Shown here: in pieces, positions 1 through 5,546 of the stretch
Layout of the letters: each line of letters begins with the position of its first letter
Position numbering within the stretch: the first letter of the stretch is position 1
NCBI GenBank assembly: GCA_023379345.1
Contig: JAMCUV010000075.1
Location: 1-5,619 of the forward strand
Length of the DNA stretch: 5,619 nucleotides
From: Thermoplasmatota archaeon
Lineage (GTDB): Archaea > Thermoplasmatota > Thermoplasmata > Thermoplasmatales > Thermoplasmataceae
Direction of reading: 5' to 3'
Notes under the pieces: generated by a model
Database searches by the model: none
What the model saw: the letters and a program-made list of their open reading frames with translations, nothing else
What the model was told of the DNA's origin: nothing
Translations under genes and position numbers: made by a program

Positions 1-83
1 TCTCCCCTCTTCTTGTTGGGAAGAATTGTTCTGGTAGTCAGATCTGACTCGTCAAGGTTCTGTTGATTTTGATTTGGATCCAT
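1..83 (-). CDS. 5' end of an unidentified gene, possibly aIF1A (partial)
   Basis: An open frame starts at ATG 83-81 and runs off the left edge after 27 full codons. The visible protein begins MDPNQNQQNLDESDLTTR and continues TILPNKKRG, with a split codon GA- that must encode Glu or Asp. A TATA-like element (TTTATATC on this strand, 111-118) lies about 31 bp upstream of the ATG, which fits a leaderless or nearly leaderless archaeal transcript. The arrangement R-x-x-L-P-x-K-x-x-G-(E/D) after a short polar tail resembles the N-terminus of archaeal translation initiation factor 1A, in which an Arg-x-x-x-Pro stretch and Gly-Glu precede the OB fold. That is a guess from 27 residues; any small protein with a charged start would look similar. 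An in-frame GTG at 125-123 would give a longer protein, but it lies upstream of the TATA-like element and is less likely. The gene is divergent from the hemerythrin-like gene. Confidence 0.5.
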   Translation of the reverse strand, partial: MDPNQNQQNLDESDLTTRTILPNKKRG

Positions 84-191
84 ATGGGATTGAGTATATG
101 TTATACACTGATATAAACATGCCACAGGCCTGAATTTATCATTCCCTGACGGGATACAGGTTACCTGCGGCCCGGAAATAACAGGCTGTGT
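84..191. promoter_or_regulatory. Divergent promoter region with TATA-like elements and inverted repeats
   Basis: This AT-rich spacer separates the minus-strand gene starting at 83 from the plus-strand hemerythrin-like gene. TATA-like sequences lie at 101-106 and 111-118 (GTTTATATC on the minus strand, GATATAAAC on the plus strand) and at 133-140. The 111-118 element is suitably placed to drive the minus-strand ATG at 83. On the plus strand the same element would start a transcript near 140, leaving a leader of 50 nt or more before any start codon of the hemerythrin-like gene. An imperfect inverted repeat spans 98-120 (ATGTTATA against TATAAACAT, one bulged A), and CAGG/CCTG palindromes follow at 125-132 and 157-167. 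Operator function is inferred only from position. Confidence 0.45.
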
Positions 192-215
192 TTGGTGTCG
201 TACTTTCAGTTGGGA

Positions 216-716
216 ATGAAGTGTTCTCAGGAGGATGGAGAAAACGGCACTGTTGTGAATGTTAAATTAACTGGCGGATATTATGAAAGCATGGATGAAC
301 CGGTTACGTCGGAGCACGGCGAACTTCTCTCGCTACTGTTCACAGCCACACAGGAGAGCCGCCTGAACCTCAGTCCACTGAAGGATGTCACATCAATATT
401 TTCAGGCCATGCTGACAGGGAAGAGGAAACAATGGTTCCCGTGCTTGAATTCTTCAGGTCATTTACTGGCCAGGGAAAAATCCCTGATGGAGATTACCTC
501 AGGATAAAAGCGGATGAGTTCAGGACCGAGGAGCCAGTGATGTTAAAGGAACATCGAGAAATTATGGACCTTCTAGGCAGAATGGAACGGGAGGATGGAG
601 CTGTACAGCTTGTGCTTGAAAACCTGTCCGCATTCATGGAGAGGCATTCCAACATGGAAGAATATTATCTCTATCCGCTGGCTTTTCATGCTTGTTCGCT
701 GATCGACAGCCTCTGA
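216..716 (+). CDS. Hemerythrin-like (HHE) metal-binding protein
   Basis: Probably a soluble four-helix-bundle protein of the hemerythrin/HHE cation-binding family, which binds a non-haem di-iron centre and is used for O2, NO or iron sensing or handling; its exact role here is unknown. Numbered from the longest frame (TTG at 192, 174 aa), the expected ligands are all present: H42 (SEHGELL), H73 and E77 (GHADREEE), H121 (KEHREIM), and H152 and E156 (ERHSNMEEYYLYP). The two halves show the same spacing, H-x30-H-x3-E, offset by exactly 79 residues. There is no signal peptide or membrane segment. The start is uncertain. ATG 216 is chosen here as the first ATG. TTG 192 and GTG 195 are possible, and ATG 291 would leave eight residues before the first His, usual for the family, with AT-rich sequence about 25 bp upstream. 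An AGGAGG at 229-234 has no in-frame start at a normal distance. The gene is convergent with the polymerase operon. Confidence 0.85.
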   Translation: MKCSQEDGENGTVVNVKLTGGYYESMDEPVTSEHGELLSLLFTATQESRLNLSPLKDVTSIFSGHADREEETMVPVLEFFRSFTGQGKIPDGDYLRIKADEFRTEEPVMLKEHREIMDLLGRMEREDGAVQLVLENLSAFMERHSNMEEYYLYPLAFHACSLIDSL

Positions 717-852
717 CCACATAGTTTTACAAGGCCAAAGTGCGTCATTCCTGTTGCCGTTCAGGATGAGAGAAACAGGACGGCCTTCCTGCTGTAGGAT
801 CATAATGAGGGGGCCGGAATCCATACAGGTGACGGGCGGAAATACTGTTCCG
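717..852. other. Convergent intergenic region with nested inverted repeats
   Basis: This 136-bp spacer lies between the ends of the hemerythrin-like gene (plus) and the NusA-like gene (minus). A short T run (725-728) follows the plus-strand stop and could help end that transcript. A nested inverted repeat spans 731-787: the outer arms AAGGCC (731-736) and GGCCTT (782-787) pair, and inside them TCCTGTT (749-755) pairs with AACAGGA (774-780). A separate 6-bp hairpin at 836-853 touches the NusA-like stop codon. No convincing gene is present; the open frames crossing it are extensions of antisense frames of the neighbours. Confidence 0.5.
731..787. repeat. Nested inverted repeat between convergent genes
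   Basis: The outer 6-bp arms (731-736 with 782-787) enclose inner 7-bp arms (749-755 with 774-780), leaving an 18-nt apical loop and an asymmetric internal loop. It begins 15 bp after the hemerythrin-like stop codon. Its location at the meeting point of convergent genes suggests a role in 3'-end formation from either side, but no long T tract follows on either strand, so terminator function is not established. Both arm pairs match perfectly. Confidence 0.4.
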
Positions 853-853
853 C
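836..853 (-). repeat. Small hairpin abutting the nusA-like stop codon
   Basis: GCGGAA (836-841) and TTCCGC (848-853) form a perfect 6-bp stem with a 6-nt loop. On the minus strand the 5' arm starts at the G of the TAG stop codon. No T run follows, so it is not a classical terminator. It could be a 3'-end processing or stability element, or chance. Confidence 0.35.
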
Positions 854-1281
854 TATTGCTTAATGTTCAGGCTCTTGATGTTAAAAGATCTTGCCACAGC
901 GTCCCTGAAGAGCTTTATGTTGCGGCCTTCCTTCCCGATAGCCTTGCCGACCTCGCCCTGCTCCACCGCAACAAGGATATCAGTCTGGCCCTCCTTCCAG
1001 TCAACAATAACCTCCCTGACCTTGAACCTGTAAAAGATGTTCTTCACGAAGGTTACCAGGTCCCGGGAAGATTCTGCCACAAGGATGTGCTTGTTGATGT
1101 GCTCCCTGAGTTCTGTAATTATGTTGGGGTTCCTCTTGAATAATTCGGAAAGTTTGCGCTCTCCCACTATGAAGAGAACCATGTCCTCGTTTTCCATGCA
1201 TTCCCGCAGCTCAACATGGCCAACCTTTTCAAAGAGAGCAATATATCTCATTATATTGTTGTCGATTGTGACTTCTTTCAT
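853..1281 (-). CDS. nusA: NusA-like transcription factor with two KH domains
   Basis: A 142-aa stand-alone protein matching the archaeal NusA family in size, position after rpoA2 and sequence. Archaeal NusA keeps only the two KH RNA-binding domains of bacterial NusA, without the polymerase-binding N-terminal domain or the S1 domain. KH2 is clear: a Gly-rich VGKAIGKEGRNIK at about 111-123, with GxxG at G116-G119, followed by the helix LFRDAVARSF and the final strand IKSLNIK. KH1 should occupy about 32-80, ending in ILVAESSRDLVTFVKNIF, which matches the family pattern of Val-Glu-x-Ser and Phe-x-x-Asn. Its GxxG position reads F48-K-R-N51, so this KH1 has probably lost classical RNA binding. The ATG at 1281 is preceded by an in-frame TGA seven codons upstream, and there is no strong Shine-Dalgarno sequence. 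TATA-like sequence 31-41 bp upstream suggests an additional promoter with a very short leader. It is the last gene of the minus-strand cluster. Confidence 0.85.
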   Translation of the reverse strand: MKEVTIDNNIMRYIALFEKVGHVELRECMENEDMVLFIVGERKLSELFKRNPNIITELREHINKHILVAESSRDLVTFVKNIFYRFKVREVIVDWKEGQTDILVAVEQGEVGKAIGKEGRNIKLFRDAVARSFNIKSLNIKQ

Positions 1282-1311
1282 TTCAACACTGTTCCAGATT
1301 CAACAGACCTT

Positions 1312-1346
1312 GAATTATAAGGGAAAATGAAAGTTTATTATAAAAA
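1312..1346 (-). promoter_or_regulatory. Possible internal promoter for the nusA-like gene
   Basis: Reading the minus strand, the spacer holds two TATA-like elements: TTTATAATAAA around 1334-1345 and CTTATAATTC at 1312-1321. The second is centred about 35 bp upstream of the ATG at 1281, so a start site about 26 bp downstream of it would leave a leader of only several nucleotides. This suits the lack of a Shine-Dalgarno sequence. The 72-bp gap, compared with the 4-bp overlaps earlier in the operon, also favours separate initiation, although read-through from rpoA2 remains possible. Confidence 0.4.
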
Positions 1347-1354
1347 GTTCCCTT
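1319..1354 (-). terminator. Hairpin and T-rich stretch after rpoA2, possible partial terminator
   Basis: Perfect 7-bp arms AAGGGAA (1319-1325) and TTCCCTT (1348-1354) enclose an AT-rich 22-nt loop, which contains a smaller TTTA/TAAA hairpin (1334-1344). On the minus strand the 5' arm begins at the last base of the rpoA2 TGA, and T runs occur at 1342-1346 and 1324-1327. Archaeal polymerase often stops at T-rich tracts, so this may end or attenuate transcription after rpoA2. It overlaps the putative nusA-like promoter. Confidence 0.35.
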
Positions 1355-2886
1355 CATTGTGACTTTCCTGACGGCCGGTAGACAAGATTCACTGCACCAG
1401 TTCCAAGCGTTATGGGCTGTCCAACTATGATGTTCTCGGCCACTCCTGTAAGCGGATCGACTTCTCCAAGCAGGCCAGCGCGCAGAAGGTGCTTCGTGGT
1501 TATTTCAAATGCCGCTCTGGCCAGCACGCTGCTCTTCCTTCCAGATATACCCTGCCTTCCAACTGCTCTCACTGAACCTCCAAAGGTCATCATGTCTGCA
1601 ACAAGCATCAGGTGCCTTTTGTCAACTTCGAGACCCTGCTCGCTCAACGTCCTCAGTGCCTCGTTGAATATGGCGTTCCTGGCTGCCTCCACCCCAAGAA
1701 CAGTGCTTATCTCTATGATATCGTTGGTGTAGGTCCTGTTGGCGTCCACCTCATCCACCTCAAGTACTTCCCTGAGGTTGGATCCCTGTGTATAAAGAAT
1801 CCATTTCTTTGTGGGTGGATCTATCCTTGCTATTGCCCTCTTGATTCCCTGTATACCTTTTATGGTGGTTGTCTTGAGTATCTCCTGGACCTGGTAGAGC
1901 CGTTTGTAAGATTCTTGCTGTGGCTTGAGTATTATTTCGCTGTCATCCTGATTCATGATTGTTATGCCCTTCATCTTTGCCAGGGCGTCGATGAGATCCT
2001 GGGTGTTCACAAGGCGCTCCTTCATCCTGGAAGGTTCGGGCCTTATTGCCAGTGTCATCTGCTGAATATCCGTGATTATTGATGCAACGTCAAGAATTGT
2101 GGTATTTTCAAGTTCCTTGACAACCTTCATCACGACTTCCTCATTTTCCTCGAATTCCGGCTTGAGGTAAACTGTCATGCTGGGCGTGCTTGGGATTCTC
2201 CTCGCATCCACTATCTCTATGAGCCTTGGTAGACCCAGAGTAACGTTCATTTCCCTGACACCCGCAAAGTGGAAGGTCCTCATTGTCATCTGTGTGCCCG
2301 GTTCCCCGATGCTCTGTGCGGCTATGATTCCTACCGCTTCATGTGGATCGATGGATTTCTTCTTGAGGTCATCGCCAATCCGGTCAATGAGCTCCTCAAA
2401 TTTCTGGGGAGAAAGATCCTTCTTGTATTTCACCAGTTTCTCAGCAATTGAAACAGGAATTCCTATCTTCTTTCTTGACGCCACCTCCAGGATTTCCCTG
2501 ACGTCCGTGGGCAGGGTGTCCCTGTATGCTGGCTTCTCCTCAATCTTTATGGTGGGGAGCTCCACGATGTCAAAATCTGCGAATTCCTGTATCTTCTTTC
2601 CTTTCTTCCTGAACTGCGACAGTGGCATTGGATCAATTAACTGGCATGAATCCACAAGAAAGACTGTCTTCATCTCATTCTTGTTCTTCAGTATTATTTC
2701 ATCGGAAGGCTTGAATTCCTGGGTCCCCGTAAGTCTCAGGCGGTATGTGAAGAATTTCTTGTCTGTCGTTATGTACGCATCGGTGATATCTGCGGATATG
2801 TCGGCATCCACGGCATATTTGCATGGAGCTTTCTTCTTGAGAGCCTCCATGTTCTTCTTTGTGTCCTTGAAAAGGATAACCGTCAT
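1354..2886 (-). CDS. rpoA2: DNA-directed RNA polymerase subunit A'' (Rpo1C)
   Basis: The C-terminal half of the largest archaeal RNA polymerase subunit, which with A', B and the small subunits forms the catalytic core. It supplies the trigger loop and jaw/cleft elements and closes the clamp. The trigger loop is at about 186-209: GIIAAQSIGEPGTQMT, then MRTFHFAG, with H206 equivalent to the catalytic-loop His1085 of yeast Rpb1. It is followed by NVTLGLPRLIEIVDARR, typical of archaea. Near the C-terminus, MTFGGSVRAVGRQGISG and SSVLARAAFEITTKHL (about 433-467) match the conserved end of the family. At 510 aa it exceeds the roughly 380-400 aa usual for archaeal A''. The excess is an N-terminal stretch of about 120 residues, rich in Lys and acidic residues. 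The start is firm: ATG 2886 overlaps the rpoA1 stop as ATGA and has AGGAGG seven nucleotides upstream. No intein or frameshift is seen. Confidence 0.97.
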   Translation of the reverse strand: MTVILFKDTKKNMEALKKKAPCKYAVDADISADITDAYITTDKKFFTYRLRLTGTQEFKPSDEIILKNKNEMKTVFLVDSCQLIDPMPLSQFRKKGKKIQEFADFDIVELPTIKIEEKPAYRDTLPTDVREILEVASRKKIGIPVSIAEKLVKYKKDLSPQKFEELIDRIGDDLKKKSIDPHEAVGIIAAQSIGEPGTQMTMRTFHFAGVREMNVTLGLPRLIEIVDARRIPSTPSMTVYLKPEFEENEEVVMKVVKELENTTILDVASIITDIQQMTLAIRPEPSRMKERLVNTQDLIDALAKMKGITIMNQDDSEIILKPQQESYKRLYQVQEILKTTTIKGIQGIKRAIARIDPPTKKWILYTQGSNLREVLEVDEVDANRTYTNDIIEISTVLGVEAARNAIFNEALRTLSEQGLEVDKRHLMLVADMMTFGGSVRAVGRQGISGRKSSVLARAAFEITTKHLLRAGLLGEVDPLTGVAENIIVGQPITLGTGAVNLVYRPSGKSQ

Positions 2887-5546
2887 TGTTCAGCCTCCTG
2901 TTCCAGGTCGAATGCGTTGTAGTCCACATCCACCGTTTCTCCGCGATCGCTTCTTGTAGGATCAACGCCATCCTCCCCATACTTGAACTGGATGACAGCC
3001 CCTATGGTGTCCTGGACCCTGAGCTCGTCGTCCACCTTGAGGTCCTCGAATGCATTTATGAGCCTTCTCTGCATATATCCGCTCCTTGATGTTCTAACGG
3101 CAATATCCACAAGGCCTTCCCTTCCTCCAATACTGTGCATGAAATATTCCAGTGGATTCAGGCCCTCCTTGTATGAAGACTGGACAAAGCCCCTTGCAAG
3201 GGCGCCGATATCGTTCACCTTGAAGTGCGGAAGTGTTCTCCCGTAGTATCCCCTGTTGAGCCTTCCTCCTCTGACGGACTGCTGGCCAACCATTCCCGCC
3301 ACCTCAGAAATGTTAAGCATTTTAGCTCTTGCACCGGATCTTGCCATGATGACTGACGGGTTGTTGAGACCCAGATATGCGCTTGCTATCTTTCCTGATT
3401 CATCCCTGACCATACCGGTTGTAGATAGAATTTCAATCTCAAGTGTGTCCTCCACCGATCTTCCTGGTGCAGGCTGGAGCTGGCCCTGCCTGTATGTTTC
3501 TATGAGCTTGGTAGCCCTGTCGATTGCCTGAGCGGATATCTCAGCAATTCTTGAAATTGCGCTTTCAGGTATGTCATAGTCAGATATGCCAGTGGAAAAG
3601 CCCCTGACACTGATGAAACCCACTGCAAGCCGTGTCATCCTGTCGATGAACGTTGCAGTTTCCGCAGGCCCGTACTTCCTGAAAATCTTGTCTATTATTT
3701 CTCCCGAGAATGACCCTATAGCTGCCTCATCTATTGTTCCGTGCAGCATCTTTCCGTCAACGATATAAACAAGCTTGTCCGCAGGATCGTTTTCATATTC
3801 GCATTTCTCCTTGGCACCGGTGCAGAGCTTGCTGGTGAACTGCAGGTTGAGTCCCTTAGGCAGAATGAGTGAGAAGATATCCCTGCCGGCATAGAATTTC
3901 TTTCCATCCTTTATGACAGGTTCCGGCATTGATTCTATGTCAAGGTAGCTCAGTATGTGGACTGTCTCGTCCTCCGGAATGAGGGGGTTGTTGTGGGTCA
4001 GGAGGAACAGGGATGTGATGTGGTCATGTATTCCGCCAATGATTGGCCCGCCGAACCTGGGTGACATGATCTGCTCCTGAACCTTCATTATGATTCTTGC
4101 TTCGGCCCTGGCTTCTTCCTTCTGGATTATGTGGAGATTCATCTCATCCCCGTCAAAATCTGCGTTGTATGGGGTGCATACGGCAAGATTGAACCTGAAT
4201 GTCTGTCCATCCAGTATTCTCACTGTGTGCCCCATCATGGACATCCTGTGCAGTGAGGGCTGCCGGTTGAACAACACAATATCCCCCTCGGTGAGCTGCC
4301 TTTCAACTACCCATCCGGGTTCAATCCTCTTGCTGTTCTCTTCGGCATTCTGAGCTGTGAGCTTGATCCTTCTTCCATCAGGTCTTATGATATAGTTCAC
4401 GCCTGCGAGGTACTTCCCGAACTCATCCCTGGGTTCTGGGCCTCTCTTCACGAATTCCCTTATGCTTTCAACGTTGAACACGTTTACAGTTACTGGAACC
4501 GTGAGCTCCCTTGCGGCTTTCTCCGGAACACCGACCTCATTTATGGACAGGAACGGCTCCGGTGAGATGACTGTTCTTGCCGAGAAATTGACCCTCTTTC
4601 CTGACAGGTTGGAACGGAATCGGCCCTCCTTTCCCTTGAGTCTCTGAACAAGGGTCTTGAGAGCCCTTCCCGACCTGTGCCTGGCTGGAGGAATGCCGGC
4701 TGTCTGATTGTCGAAGTAAGTTGTGACATGGAACTGAAGCAGGTCCCAGAGGTCTTCTATTATGAGTTGCGGTGATCCGTTATCCCTGCTTTCCCTGAGC
4801 CTCTGGCTGATCCTGATTATATCCACAAGCTTGTGTGTTAGATCATCCTCGCTTCTCTCCCCGGTCTCAAGTGTTATGGAAGGCCTTACATTTATTGGCG
4901 GTACTGGAAGCACGGTAAGAACCATCCATTCCGGGCGAGCCACCTCGGAGTTCAGGCCGAAAAAGACAAGATGCTCATCAGGAATTCTCTCCATTCTCTC
5001 CCTTATTTCCTTGGGAGTGACCTTGATTCCCTCTTCCCTGAATGTTGTGGGCTTGTCCAGGATTATCTTTGTCTGCTGTGTTCCGCAATGTGGGCACACC
5101 ATCCTCTGTGACGCTTCGTCAGTGACCTTCTTCGACATCAGCCCTATGATTTCCGGATCAGAAGTGGAAAGGGAAAGCTGATCAAACTTTTCCTTGTAGC
5201 TCCTTATCTCGTCGTCTGTGAGCTTTATCTTGCCGCAGGATTTACATGTTGCGTCCAGCAGTGTCTTAAGTTCCTTTATGAAACCTATGTGAACCACTGG
5301 CATGGCGAGTTCAATATGCCCGAAATGACCCGGACATTCGTCAACCTTACCGCCACAGGTTGCGCACTTCAATCCTGGCTCGATAACACCCATGTGGAGA
5401 TCCATGAGCCCACGCTCTATTGGATACCCGTCATCATCGTAGGTATCGGCAGTAATCACCTTCACCTGCGACATTTTTCTGATCTCCTCAGGAGAGAGGA
5501 GCGCAAACTGGATCTTGTAAATTCTCTTTGATATTCCACCGGTCAT
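2883..5546 (-). CDS. rpoA1: DNA-directed RNA polymerase subunit A' (Rpo1N)
   Basis: The N-terminal half of the largest archaeal RNA polymerase subunit (887 aa, a normal length), carrying the active-site Mg2+ loop and most of the clamp. In order: clamp zinc sites C61-x2-C64-x6-C71-x2-H74 and C101-x2-C104 with C151-x2-C154; the conserved GKRVNFSARTVISPEP (316-331); FNRQPSLHRMSMM (426-438); the catalytic loop NADFDGDEMN (461-470) with D463, D465 and D467 binding Mg2+; pore/funnel motifs around SGARAKMLNISEVAG (737-751) and GMVGQQSVRGGRLNRGYYG (751-769); and the bridge helix, about 795-832, including HSIGGREGLVDIAV. I815 replaces the Thr usual after Asp in this helix. Only two cysteines (C575, C582) remain in the segment before the VDGK motif. 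ATG 5546 overlaps the rpoB stop (ATGA), with GGTGAT five nucleotides upstream. It is co-transcribed with rpoB and rpoA2. No intein is present. Confidence 0.98.
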   Translation of the reverse strand: MTGGISKRIYKIQFALLSPEEIRKMSQVKVITADTYDDDGYPIERGLMDLHMGVIEPGLKCATCGGKVDECPGHFGHIELAMPVVHIGFIKELKTLLDATCKSCGKIKLTDDEIRSYKEKFDQLSLSTSDPEIIGLMSKKVTDEASQRMVCPHCGTQQTKIILDKPTTFREEGIKVTPKEIRERMERIPDEHLVFFGLNSEVARPEWMVLTVLPVPPINVRPSITLETGERSEDDLTHKLVDIIRISQRLRESRDNGSPQLIIEDLWDLLQFHVTTYFDNQTAGIPPARHRSGRALKTLVQRLKGKEGRFRSNLSGKRVNFSARTVISPEPFLSINEVGVPEKAARELTVPVTVNVFNVESIREFVKRGPEPRDEFGKYLAGVNYIIRPDGRRIKLTAQNAEENSKRIEPGWVVERQLTEGDIVLFNRQPSLHRMSMMGHTVRILDGQTFRFNLAVCTPYNADFDGDEMNLHIIQKEEARAEARIIMKVQEQIMSPRFGGPIIGGIHDHITSLFLLTHNNPLIPEDETVHILSYLDIESMPEPVIKDGKKFYAGRDIFSLILPKGLNLQFTSKLCTGAKEKCEYENDPADKLVYIVDGKMLHGTIDEAAIGSFSGEIIDKIFRKYGPAETATFIDRMTRLAVGFISVRGFSTGISDYDIPESAISRIAEISAQAIDRATKLIETYRQGQLQPAPGRSVEDTLEIEILSTTGMVRDESGKIASAYLGLNNPSVIMARSGARAKMLNISEVAGMVGQQSVRGGRLNRGYYGRTLPHFKVNDIGALARGFVQSSYKEGLNPLEYFMHSIGGREGLVDIAVRTSRSGYMQRRLINAFEDLKVDDELRVQDTIGAVIQFKYGEDGVDPTRSDRGETVDVDYNAFDLEQEAEQ
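2894..2899 (-). promoter_or_regulatory. Shine-Dalgarno sequence of rpoA2
   Basis: AGGAGG on the minus strand, seven nucleotides from the rpoA2 ATG and inside the last codons of rpoA1. It fixes the start that produces the long N-terminal extension and supports translational coupling across the ATGA overlap. Confidence 0.75.

Noticed and set aside
36..49. A perfect 14-bp palindrome, AGTCAGATCTGACT.
   Set aside because: It lies inside the partial coding sequence, and a palindrome of this size is expected by chance about once in a few such windows.
573..824. An 83-codon minus-strand frame overlapping the end of the hemerythrin-like gene.
   Set aside because: It overlaps the conserved H152/E156 region antisense, has no Shine-Dalgarno sequence or promoter, and its composition is unremarkable.
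754..1143. A 129-codon plus-strand open frame crossing the convergent spacer into the nusA-like gene.
   Set aside because: Most of it is antisense to the nusA-like gene and no family features are visible. The minus-strand frame has clear KH motifs.
143..2515. Recurrent TCCCTGAC octamers on the plus strand (for example near 143, 1012, 2252 and 2497).
   Set aside because: Most copies are inside genes, where the reverse complement GTCAGGGA arises from favoured codons such as AGG; spacing and context are irregular.
2177..2959. A 260-codon open frame on the plus strand opposite rpoA2 and the end of rpoA1.
   Set aside because: It lies wholly antisense to two strongly conserved genes. Its length follows from their codon usage, and its protein shows no recognisable domain.
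1354..5546. Possible intein or frameshift in the polymerase subunits.
   Set aside because: All conserved motifs are continuous, A' is of normal length, and the extra length of A'' is N-terminal with no splicing-domain motifs.
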